A stretch of DNA of 8,917 nt from Bacteroidales bacterium UBA2939 (GCA_002349055.1 DECD01000036.1:1-8917), one strand, 5' to 3'; shown: positions 1 through 5,928, counted from the first letter of the stretch. Made by a program: numbers and translations. The notes: generated by a model from the sequence alone, not told the origin.

Positions 1-37
1 AATACATAGATTCACTCAACAGGCCAATACTAAAACC

Positions 38-892
38 ATGCGGTTTGGTGGGTCATTACTCACCGGGAAAGAACGCGACGAGGAGACCGGCTACGGATAC
101 TTTGGTGCGAGGTATATGGACCACGAGCTGACGACCATGTGGCTGAGTGTTGACCCGATGGCAGACAAGTACCCAAACATAAGTCCGTATGCCTACTGCG
201 CTTGGAATCCCGTAAAGTTGGTGGATCCGGATGGAAAGGAAGCAGGGGGTCCACCAAAATCAAGAATAACTGTACGAAATGGATGTGTGGTTCTTAATAT
301 GAACAACCTACATAATACCACACGGAATAGAATAAATGATTTTAATAATGATCCTAGAAACTGGCCTAGAGGTTGCATAGGGGCCTTTGGCCCCCTTGCC
401 CGTGTTGAATATAGGACACCTGAGCTATTGGATCCACAGGGAGGTTATGGGTACTCTCAACCTACTAGTCATAATGTTCAAACAAAAGCTGTCACGGCAA
501 AAAACACAGGGCTTCCTGATCAGAGAGTAAGAACTCGTCCTATCGCTTCAGGTGGATCAAAAGGAATAAATCTTGCATTGGTTGCAGTTGAAGCGACAAT
601 TTTCTCGTTAAACGCTATTGCTTATAGTTTTTGGAATAATGATATGAAGAATATTCAAAAACAAATGGGACTGATGAGAGATGCACTCGTGAATGTTATG
701 GAGTATAATATTGAAGTGGGGCTCCCCGAGAATTATCGCACTGCAGAACAAATGTTGAATATCGCCAACTATGTTTTACAAAGAGAAAATGTCACAAAAG
801 ACCCTATGGTAAAACAAATCGGAGATGAGATTAGAGCAAGGGTTAACTATAAATACAATAATCAGATACAACAATGTCCAAGAGAATATTAA
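38..892 (+). CDS. Orphan Rhs tip: Rhs core remnant fused to an unrecognised toxin-like domain (cassette 1)
   Basis: Residues 8-66 are the C-terminal Rhs-associated core (TGKERDEETGYGYFGARYMD, then SPYAYCAWNPVKLVDPDG). In Rhs and polymorphic-toxin proteins, DPxG marks the border between the conserved shell and the variable toxin tip. Residues 67-284 are the tip and I do not recognise them. They hold a hydrophobic stretch at about 176-198 (GINLALVAVEATIFSLNAIA) that could be a membrane segment, then a helical-looking C-terminus. The chosen ATG lies in half of the hairpin element (AAACCATGCGGTTT, 33-46). The frame is open back to the window edge, so a longer upstream protein is possible. A full Rhs protein exceeds 1000 aa, so this is an orphan tip or a truncated end. 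Its stop lies inside the next gene (19-nt overlap), which suggests translational coupling. Toxin activity is inferred from architecture only. Confidence 0.8.
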   Translation: MRFGGSLLTGKERDEETGYGYFGARYMDHELTTMWLSVDPMADKYPNISPYAYCAWNPVKLVDPDGKEAGGPPKSRITVRNGCVVLNMNNLHNTTRNRINDFNNDPRNWPRGCIGAFGPLARVEYRTPELLDPQGGYGYSQPTSHNVQTKAVTAKNTGLPDQRVRTRPIASGGSKGINLALVAVEATIFSLNAIAYSFWNNDMKNIQKQMGLMRDALVNVMEYNIEVGLPENYRTAEQMLNIANYVLQRENVTKDPMVKQIGDEIRARVNYKYNNQIQQCPREY

Positions 893-1344
893 ATATGATA
901 ACGCTTGTCTGTCTACTGGTTACACTTTTCGCCTGTAGTGAGAAACATAAAATTGAGCATAGAATTGACGGTTTATGGGAGGTTCAACTATCTTCGCAAA
1001 GTGAGTACCAATACTGGTACGACACATGTGGATATATGGATCAGATACTGTTCTTTGATATAGACCAGCATGAATGTTCTTTACCGAATATAAATGAAAC
1101 GCTAGAGGAAAGTGCGAAAGAAAATCATAAAGGTAGTTGGTCTATTAATAAAACAGATTCGCAATGGATAATAACGATTAATCCTAGAAAAAACCCTCTT
1201 CAAGGAGTGTTCAATATTTCTTTTTATAAAGATACGATTTTTGATTCCAACAATCGTGAGGAAATACAATATTTCATGAACTTAAAAAATGAGGAATGGG
1301 ATATTGTATGTAAAAAAAGTGGGATAATTCTCAGCGTATGGTAA
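874..1344 (+). CDS. Putative immunity lipoprotein for cassette 1
   Basis: This 156-aa protein starts with a hydrophobic signal and a lipobox (LFAC, Cys21), so it is predicted to be exported and lipid-anchored. The mature part has DGLWEVQL, GSWSIN and QWIITINP segments rich in beta-strand and Trp, reminiscent of lipocalin-like lipoproteins, but I cannot assign a family. The ATG at 874 overlaps the end of the Rhs tip gene by 19 nt. A second ATG at 895 (residue 8), two nucleotides past the toxin stop, would also keep the full signal peptide. Position directly after a polymorphic toxin tip is the classical place for an immunity gene. An exported immunity protein would imply that the toxin acts in the periplasm or on a membrane. 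The role is inference. Confidence 0.72.
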   Translation: MSKRILNMITLVCLLVTLFACSEKHKIEHRIDGLWEVQLSSQSEYQYWYDTCGYMDQILFFDIDQHECSLPNINETLEESAKENHKGSWSINKTDSQWIITINPRKNPLQGVFNISFYKDTIFDSNNREEIQYFMNLKNEEWDIVCKKSGIILSVW

Positions 1345-1477
1345 GAAGCGAAAGAGACATGAAGTGAACCCTAAAAATTGGGCACGGCTTTAGATTTCAC
1401 CCCGTACCTTCCCCCGACAAAAAATACTGAATAAAACATCTAATAGTTGACCTCTTCAGCACATAATACTCCCCTCC
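1345..1477. other. Intergenic region between convergent cassettes, with possible IS end or hairpin
   Basis: No gene is visible here. GTGAACCCTAAA (1364-1375) and TTTAGATTTCAC (1389-1400) form an imperfect inverted repeat (10 of 12 positions) around AATTGGGCACGGC. The stretch AACCCTAAAAATTGGGCAC also resembles terminal inverted repeats of IS3-family (IS150-group) elements, which commonly contain a CCAAAAGTTGGACA-like sequence. No transposase lies beside it, so this could be a solo end left by a rearrangement, or just a weak hairpin. There is no U-tract to make it a convincing terminator. Confidence 0.3.
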
Positions 1478-1530
1478 AAACCGCATGGTTTGAATGCGGT
1501 TTACACCTTCGGTTTTATGTGCTGGTTGGT
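1478..1530. repeat. Cassette-junction palindrome, copy 1 (not followed by an Rhs core)
   Basis: AAACCGCAT (1478-1486) and ATGCGGTTT (1494-1502) form a 9-bp stem around a 7-nt loop. The following bases, through ACACCTTCGGTTTTATGTGCTGG to about 1530, match copy 3 (4770-4799) with few changes, and copy 2 in part. The outer GGGGTAA/TTACCCC extension of the stem seen in the other copies is lost on the left side (CTCCCCTCC instead of AAAGGGGTA). Copies 2 and 3 each lead a - strand Rhs cassette. This copy lies in the same orientation, just beyond the last immunity gene, but leads nothing recognisable. Confidence 0.85.
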
Positions 1531-1581
1531 TCACCTAACAGTTGTTATTTATTTGTGACAAGAACTGCCCCACGCTCCCAT

Positions 1582-2343
1582 TCATTCTTCCGGGATTGGC
1601 AGTATAGGATGTTTTTCTATGCCCTTTTGAATGAAAGCATCCAAAACGGCCTCCGAAGAGACTTCACTGGTTCTATATGCCGGCTTGCTGTAATCGTGAA
1701 TAAAAGATTCTAACGCATCTATCAAAAAAATAAGTGCATCTGGTGTTCTTTCCACATAAAGAGTGTGATAATAATCAACATTCAAATCTGCTGATTTGAT
1801 TCGTAAATAACAACTGGTTGTCTCTAATAACGTACCAGAAGAATCGCAGTATTCTTTTACCCTTCTGCACAATGTGGTGTTGACCGTGTCATCAAAATCG
1901 AGTTGCGAAACGGCGAAAGAAACCAACTTTTGCTCAACATCACTTGGCGTGAATTCGTATACCCCCGCTGGGATTTGGCAGGGTTGGAAAAGATAGAATT
2001 CACATCTCGAGGGGGTAAAGATGATGTGATACGGAGTCTCTGGGGAATAACCCCAAAGGCTAAATTGTATTGTGTCGAAAGAGAAGTTGCTGTTATAAAA
2101 CGGACGTGTCTTCCCTTTTCCTCCTCGAAAAACGCCCAAGGAATACTCTGTAAACTCATTCCCTCTTTCTTCATTGCGATAAAACCAAGGTTCCGCATGC
2201 ACTGTGTCATTGTAATAAAAGCAGAAGCAGGGACTTGTTGGGTACTCATCAATAAGGTGATAGTATCCTAAAGGATTCGCACTCTTGCATTGTATACACA
2301 AAAAAAGAGTGAACAATTGTAGTAAAATTACAAGATACTTCAT
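1582..2343 (-). CDS. Putative exported immunity protein for cassette 2 (metallopeptidase tip)
   Basis: This 253-aa protein begins with a strong hydrophobic signal (LVILLQLFTLFLCIQC) and then KSANP. Cys19 could be a lipobox cysteine, though Gln at -1 is atypical, so plain export is also possible. The rest is rich in aromatic residues and cysteines with beta-rich character (FYYND, FYNSNFSFDTIQFSLWGY), plus a helical C-terminus (about 205-245). I do not recognise the family. It follows the HEMFFH-containing Rhs tip on the same strand after a 41-bp gap, the usual order toxin then immunity. Its function is inferred only from that position and from the export signal. The gene is AT-rich like the rest of the cassette array. 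Confidence 0.72.
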   Translation of the reverse strand: MKYLVILLQLFTLFLCIQCKSANPLGYYHLIDEYPTSPCFCFYYNDTVHAEPWFYRNEERGNEFTEYSLGVFRGGKGKTRPFYNSNFSFDTIQFSLWGYSPETPYHIIFTPSRCEFYLFQPCQIPAGVYEFTPSDVEQKLVSFAVSQLDFDDTVNTTLCRRVKEYCDSSGTLLETTSCYLRIKSADLNVDYYHTLYVERTPDALIFLIDALESFIHDYSKPAYRTSEVSSEAVLDAFIQKGIEKHPILPIPEE

Positions 2344-2384
2344 TCGATTGTTATTTGTTGTGAATTAGCGATTGGATTGTTTGA

Positions 2385-3263
2385 TTATTTTTTATGCCAA
2401 TTTGGACAATTACGCATATTTATGCCTCTAGTTCTGTTGAGTGTGGCTATCGCCTCTTCTCTGGTTGAATTTAAATGCTCCTGCATAATAGGGATCGCAA
2501 AATCTCTATATCGATGAGTTACATATAAGTCATGATATTCCTGCATTGCGTTTAGGTCTGAGGCGCATTCTTTTCGATAATATTCAGATATTTCAGAATT
2601 GTTGAGATTCTGGTCGTCATCAAAGTCATTAGCATAGTTGAATACATGAAAGAACATTTCGTGACAGATTGTTTCCAAACTGCGAATAATATTATCTTTA
2701 TCAGACCCACATACAGGAGTGTCAAGATTGACAGATAACATTAGTCTCTTAGATTTACCACTGCCTGTTAACTTATGCCCCGTTTCTCCTCCGCAATCCT
2801 TCAGAGTGGCAACATTAAACGAAAGGTCAATACCCTTTTCATGGAATAAACCATCCTTGTCAAATGACACATTTCCTACCTTATCACCTTTTTTTGCGAA
2901 AAGGGATAGCGCTCTATGTCCAAACTTGCTGTTTGCAAAAGCCATAAGGGCTTTTGCTGCTATTTCACAATCTTTTCGAGCATTTCCGTTTTCGTCAAAG
3001 ATAGCTGATACATCAATCTCTCTCCCATCTGGATCCACCAACTTCACCGGATTCCATGCACAATACGCATACGGGCTAATGCTCGAGTACTTATCCGCCA
3101 GCGGGTCGACACTCAACCACATCGTCATCAGCTCGTGGTCCATATAGCGGGCGCCGAAGTATCCATACCCGGTTTCCTCGTCGCGTTCTTTCCCGGTGAA
3201 AACAAAGGGGTAAAACCGCATGGTTTGAATGCGGCTTACCCCTTCGGTTTTATACAATTCCAT
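2385..3263 (-). CDS. Orphan Rhs tip with a zincin-type metallopeptidase toxin domain (cassette 2)
   Basis: Residues 23-80 are the Rhs core (TGKERDEETGYGYFGARYMD to NPVKLVDPDG). Residues 81-292 form the tip, which contains CHEMFFHVF with His201-Glu202 and His206: a complete HExxH zinc site with Glu as the expected catalytic base. A third zinc ligand is probably downstream, for example in ECASDLNAMQEYHD (232-244), but I cannot fix it. The family is therefore most likely a polymorphic-toxin metallopeptidase that cleaves target-cell proteins. The reading frame starts at MELYKTEGVS, upstream of the hairpin, and reads through it. The ATG inside the hairpin (3221, MRFYPF) is an equally plausible start and matches the start of cassette 1. 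The immunity-like gene of cassette 3 ends 17 nt upstream and the cassette 2 immunity candidate follows 41 nt downstream. Confidence 0.85.
   Translation of the reverse strand: MELYKTEGVSRIQTMRFYPFVFTGKERDEETGYGYFGARYMDHELMTMWLSVDPLADKYSSISPYAYCAWNPVKLVDPDGREIDVSAIFDENGNARKDCEIAAKALMAFANSKFGHRALSLFAKKGDKVGNVSFDKDGLFHEKGIDLSFNVATLKDCGGETGHKLTGSGKSKRLMLSVNLDTPVCGSDKDNIIRSLETICHEMFFHVFNYANDFDDDQNLNNSEISEYYRKECASDLNAMQEYHDLYVTHRYRDFAIPIMQEHLNSTREEAIATLNRTRGINMRNCPNWHKK
3204..3262. repeat. Cassette-junction palindrome, copy 2
   Basis: AAAGGGGTAAAACCGCAT (3204-3221) and ATGCGGCTTACCCCTT (3229-3244) pair almost perfectly around the loop GGTTTGA, giving a stem of about 16 bp with one bulge and one mismatch. 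On the - strand it is translated as EGVSRIQTMRFYPF just before the Rhs core, so this palindrome is compatible with coding. The central 14-mer AAACCGCATGGTTT is at 3213-3226. Similarity to copies 1 and 3 fades after TCGGTTTTAT, at about 3252. Confidence 0.88.
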
Positions 3264-3280
3264 ATTGTTATCAGTATTAT

Positions 3281-3955
3281 TTAGTCAAACTTGTGCAATG
3301 TACCAGACAATAGTCTTTTCGAGAAGTCAGCATAGATGCTAGTATCTTCTCCCGAAAACCGCTCTAAATACCACATATTCGCTCTTGAAATATAGCAACT
3401 AAAATGAGTGTTGTTTTTAAAGTATCCTTTCAGTAGGCAATCCCAATTTAATTCACGAAACATTTCATCTGAATTACACCATTGTTTTACCATTTCTACA
3501 ATTTCCCTCTTCTTCACACCCTGTTTTCTTAATGCATCAAAAAAGACTTTAATGTCACTCTCCCGATATCCAGATAACCTAATCCATAGCGTTCCCGTGA
3601 AAGAAAATCTATAAGTGTTACATGAACTGATTTTTAATGTGTAATAAATAGGTGAATGTGAACTTTTATTTATTTTAAAAAGTTGAATTGTATATTTTTC
3701 ATAGCTCTGTAATGAATCACGCCAGATAGTATCAACAGGGATTTCTATCGGGGTCGTGCACTCGTACGAAAAGTTGTCGTACCAAGTGTGAAACTCTTTT
3801 ATAAAATCGGCAGATTGCTCAAAATACGAATTGGCTTCTTCACAAAAAACACTTAAAAACAAAAAAGCCTTTGTGTTGTCATATTGAGCCCTGCTCATAT
3901 TGCCATATAAACTCGCGAATAATAATACTACGATATGGAGTCTTTTAGTATTCAT
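3281..3955 (-). CDS. Putative periplasmic immunity protein for cassette 3
   Basis: This 224-aa protein has a Sec signal peptide (RLHIVVLLFASLYGNMSRAQ) with a likely signal-peptidase I site after Ala23 (SRA before Q), so the mature protein should be periplasmic or secreted. The mature part mixes helical segments (SYFEQSADFIKEFHTW; VFFDALRKQGVKKREIVEMV) with strands (YTIQLFKI, YTLKISS). I recognise no family. The start ATG overlaps the end of the cassette 3 Rhs tip by 11 nt (ATGAATACTAA), implying translational coupling. It is the third of three exported proteins placed right after Rhs tips in this window. The immunity role is inferred from position. Confidence 0.72.
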   Translation of the reverse strand: MNTKRLHIVVLLFASLYGNMSRAQYDNTKAFLFLSVFCEEANSYFEQSADFIKEFHTWYDNFSYECTTPIEIPVDTIWRDSLQSYEKYTIQLFKINKSSHSPIYYTLKISSCNTYRFSFTGTLWIRLSGYRESDIKVFFDALRKQGVKKREIVEMVKQWCNSDEMFRELNWDCLLKGYFKNNTHFSCYISRANMWYLERFSGEDTSIYADFSKRLLSGTLHKFD

Positions 3956-4679
3956 ATGGGGTGGGTTTTGGGAATTTATGGGGGTTTAATATGTATTTTT
4001 CATAGTCGAACGAGAATTTGGTTGACGGCAAAGAATAGTAATAATCAGGGTTTCCTTTCCTTCTCTGTTCTTCAAGCTCTCTAGCACCTTTTAATTGGTC
4101 TTGGGGTCTTGATACGGCGAAAATTGCATCACCGAATTCATTTGCCAAAGTAGACAAACCGCAATACCCTCCAAGAAATGCATGTTTAAATAATGTAATA
4201 CTGATTGAATTAACGCCAATAATTTCATCCGTATCTATATTGTGTAAAAAGTGAGGGTGGGTAGTGCCGGCAGCATTATATCGCGATGTAGGCTCATCAC
4301 TTGCTTCTATTGTAATGTTTACGCGTTCACCATTGTACTCTAAATTATCCAATCTGGTATATTCTTCCGGATTTGCTTTTTTAAACGCATCCAATGCCCC
4401 CTGAACTTTTTTATATTTCTCATGATTGTCTTTCAGTTCCTTTATTTTCTTGCGAATACCCTTTTTATTACCCCTAGTTGCATTCTTTAATAACTCATTT
4501 AGTTTCTGAAGATTCTGTGAGATATCTCTGTATTGTTCATGGGCATTAAATATAGTGTCTCCAGTAGGGTCGGTTAATCTTATCGGATTCCATGCGCAAT
4601 ACGCATATGGTGAAATAAATGGGTATTTGCTTGCATATCTGTCCACGCTCAGCCACATGGTCATCAGCTCGTGGTCCAT
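3945..4679 (-). CDS. Orphan Rhs tip, core frameshifted, with a zincin-like domain lacking its histidines (cassette 3)
   Basis: Residues 1-40 are the end of the Rhs core (MDHELMTMWLSVD to NPIRLTDPTG). Further core (FTGKEKDEETGYGYFGARY) continues in the same frame to about 4735 but has no in-frame ATG. The hairpin ATG (4756) is out of frame because one base is missing in the A-run at 4735-4737, compared with cassette 2, so from that ATG translation stops after 30 codons. The tip has a Lys/Glu-rich helical or coiled-coil region (about 46-100), then a beta-rich part ending in GLSTLANEFGDAIFAV (about 174-189). This is laid out like the zinc helix of a zincin (STLAHEFGHA) with Asn180 and Asp184 replacing the two histidines. 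Both codons (AAT, GAT) are one base from CAT. It may be a dead peptidase, a divergent family, or a silent stored tip. Confidence 0.7.
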   Translation of the reverse strand: MDHELMTMWLSVDRYASKYPFISPYAYCAWNPIRLTDPTGDTIFNAHEQYRDISQNLQKLNELLKNATRGNKKGIRKKIKELKDNHEKYKKVQGALDAFKKANPEEYTRLDNLEYNGERVNITIEASDEPTSRYNAAGTTHPHFLHNIDTDEIIGVNSISITLFKHAFLGGYCGLSTLANEFGDAIFAVSRPQDQLKGARELEEQRRKGNPDYYYSLPSTKFSFDYEKYILNPHKFPKPTPYEY

Positions 4680-4732
4680 ATACCTCGCACCAAAGTATCC
4701 GTAACCTGTCTCTTCGTCTTTCTCTTTCCCGG

Positions 4733-4756
4733 TGAAACAAAGGGGTAAAACCGCAT
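4733..4756 (-). other. Frameshift site separating the hairpin ATG from the Rhs core in cassette 3
   Basis: In coding sense, cassette 2 reads CCCCTTTGTTTTCACCGGG, while cassette 3 reads CCCCTTTGTTTCACCGGG with one T fewer. The ATG in the hairpin (4756-4754) therefore runs into another frame, while the core frame downstream stays intact for 59 more residues plus the whole tip. This could be an inactivating mutation, a slippage site, or a sign that expression needs recombination onto a full-length Rhs gene. Confidence 0.8.
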
Positions 4757-4800
4757 GGTTTGAGTGCGGTTTACCCCTTTAGCTTTATGTGCTGGATGGT
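4739..4800. repeat. Cassette-junction palindrome, copy 3
   Basis: AAAGGGGTAAAACCGCA (4739-4755) and TGCGGTTTACCCCTTT (4765-4780) form a near-perfect stem of about 16 bp around TGGTTTGAG. The flank AGCTTTATGTGCTGGATGGT (4781-4800) matches copy 1 (CGGTTTTATGTGCTGGTTGGT), which marks the outer end of the repeat unit at about 4800. It precedes cassette 3 on the - strand. Confidence 0.88.
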
Positions 4801-4885
4801 ACAATTAGTCGTTTTTTAATATTTTCGATACGAAATGCCAGCTTCTTCTATTGAGTCGCATCTACTCATTTGCCGGATGAACCAT

Positions 4886-5009
4886 TTATTTTAGCATTGA
4901 GGCGAACGAATCCAGCCTCATCACAACAATTTTTGGGAAGTCGATGGTTTTCACTACGAGAGGAGATGCTTGCCAAAAGGCAATTGGTGTCAAGCACTAC
5001 TCGTTTCAT
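4886..5009 (-). pseudogene. PIN-domain toxin remnant with a large internal deletion
   Basis: The gene starts MKRVVLDTNCLLASISSRSE, the N-terminus of a PIN-domain RNase of a toxin-antitoxin pair (the Asp in LDTNxL is the first catalytic acid). After about 23 codons the N-terminal frame turns into nonsense (LPKNCCDEAG) and stops at 4866. In the +1 frame the same DNA reads DFPKIVVMRLDSFASMLK and stops at 4886, which fits the C-terminal FPKxxVxxxxxF end of such PIN proteins. The middle, roughly 90-100 residues with the other catalytic acids, is missing. The ATG overlaps the upstream small gene's stop by 4 nt (ATGA), so this was a two-gene operon. It cannot be an active RNase in this form. Confidence 0.75.
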
Positions 5010-5230
5010 ACGCGGTACGGTGTACGCAGATGCTCGTTTAGGACAGCGTTGTTCTGGACCTCGCCCCATTCTCCACTATCCCATAGTTTGTCCATCTCGT
5101 CAGTAGCCTTCTGGGCATAGTAGTTCGAAATCACCTGCCGTAATTCCTCGACTTGCTCCAAGGTCTTCATTCTTCCGAGAAGCCGCAAAATACCCAACTG
5201 CGCACGATTCAATTCCATGCTCTGTTCCAT
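5006..5230 (-). CDS. Small antitoxin-like protein, upstream partner of a broken PIN toxin
   Basis: This 74-aa charged, helical protein (MEQSMELNRAQLGILRLLGR start, EHLRTPYRV end) resembles the short proteins that precede PIN-family toxins in Bacteroidetes, and I assign it as the antitoxin of that pair. The open frame runs further upstream, but that part is a shadow of the rubredoxin-coding region. The ATG at 5230 is supported by a Bacteroidetes promoter whose -7 box ends 27 nt upstream. The stop TGA overlaps the PIN start codon (ATGA). With its toxin deleted it is an orphan antitoxin, possibly a relic, possibly still able to neutralise a related toxin elsewhere. Confidence 0.72.
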   Translation of the reverse strand: MEQSMELNRAQLGILRLLGRMKTLEQVEELRQVISNYYAQKATDEMDKLWDSGEWGEVQNNAVLNEHLRTPYRV

Positions 5231-5257
5231 AGTTCTATTTATTTCTTTATTCGACTG

Positions 5258-5288
5258 CAAAGATACATATATTATCTTATATGGCAAA
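5258..5288 (-). promoter_or_regulatory. Bacteroidetes-type promoter of the antitoxin-like gene
   Basis: On the - strand, TTTG (5288-5285) is followed after exactly 19 nt by TATCTTTG (5265-5258). This matches the Bacteroidetes sigma consensus TTTG-N19-TAnnTTTG. Transcription would start about 20 nt before the ATG at 5230. The promoter lies immediately downstream of the flavin reductase stop (5296). Confidence 0.75.
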
Positions 5289-5295
5289 AAATAAT

Positions 5296-5928
5296 TTATT
5301 CCACCAGTTTGAAGTCGCTGGCGGGGTGCTTGCACCAGGGGCAGATGAAGTCGGCGGGGAGGGAGTCGCCTTCGTAGACGTAGCCGCAGACCTCGCAGAC
5401 CCAGCGCTTCTTGCCTTCCTCTGCAGGCGGGACGCCTGCGCTCCCAGTGGGTTTCGGCTTGATGTGCTGCTGGTAGTAGGCGTAGGTGATGCTGGGGCTG
5501 TCGGTGAGGACCTTGGCCTCCATCACGCGGGCGATGAACAGGGTGTGGGTGCCCAGGTCGATGCTCTTGGTGACAACGCAACTAATCACGCTGTTGATGA
5601 ATTTGGGCAGGTAGAGCAGGCCGTTGTCGGTGCGCAGCTCCTGCTGGCATTCGGCGAATTTGTCGACATCCCTGCCGCTCTGGAAACCGAAGTGCTGGAA
5701 CGGCTTCATGGTGGCCTCCTCGCTGAGCGGACAGAGATTGAACTTCAGCGTCCGCAGCACCATGTCGTGCGTGAGGTTGGACTTGTTGACGCAGATGGCA
5801 ATCTGCAATGGGTCGCTGGTGACCTGCTGCGCCACGTTGATGATGCAGGCGTTGTCTTTCTCGCCCTGACGGGCAACAAGGACGAAGAGGCCGTAGCTGA
5901 TATTGAAAATGGCTTTGTTGTCAATCAT
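5296..5928 (-). CDS. Flavin reductase-rubredoxin fusion protein
   Basis: Residues 1 to about 155 are an FMN-binding split-barrel flavin reductase domain (SYGLFVLVARQGEKDNACIIN; SDPLQIAICVNKSNLTHDMV). Residues 175-210 are a short rubredoxin-type iron centre with Cys178-x-x-Cys181-Gly-Tyr and Cys196-Pro-x-Cys199. Such fusions pass electrons from NAD(P)H via flavin to the rubredoxin iron, and here the acceptor is most likely the adjacent FprA. The ATG overlaps the fprA stop by 4 nt (ATGA), so the two genes form one translationally coupled cytoplasmic unit. The interdomain linker (TGSAGVPPAEEGK, about 161-173) is encoded by a GC-rich palindrome that looks like an in-frame insertion. The protein is otherwise of normal length. 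Confidence 0.9.
   Translation of the reverse strand: MIDNKAIFNISYGLFVLVARQGEKDNACIINVAQQVTSDPLQIAICVNKSNLTHDMVLRTLKFNLCPLSEEATMKPFQHFGFQSGRDVDKFAECQQELRTDNGLLYLPKFINSVISCVVTKSIDLGTHTLFIARVMEAKVLTDSPSITYAYYQQHIKPKPTGSAGVPPAEEGKKRWVCEVCGYVYEGDSLPADFICPWCKHPASDFKLVE
5421..5446 (-). repeat. Small GC-rich palindromic insertion in the flavin reductase-rubredoxin linker
   Basis: GCAGGC (5423-5428), GGGAC, GCCTGC (5434-5439) form a perfect 6-bp stem. On the coding strand the DNA reads GGGAGCGCAGGCGTCCCGCC and gives SAGVPPA. That peptide and DNA resemble short interspersed palindromes that I recall from several bacterial genomes. Location between two domains is the position where such an insertion would be tolerated. 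Confidence 0.5.

Noticed and set aside
1478..1502. Ordinary rho-independent terminator for the - strand immunity gene
   Set aside because: The same palindrome occurs upstream of, and inside, coding sequence at the other two sites, and no clear U-run follows, so termination is not its evident role.
1447..1713. 88-aa open frame on the + strand
   Set aside because: It runs through the palindrome into the 3' end of the - strand exported protein gene, with no domain and no promoter.
5231..5581. Upstream extension of the antitoxin-like frame to 191 aa
   Set aside because: The extension is Arg/His/Pro-rich out-of-frame translation of the rubredoxin region and lies upstream of the promoter at 5258-5288.
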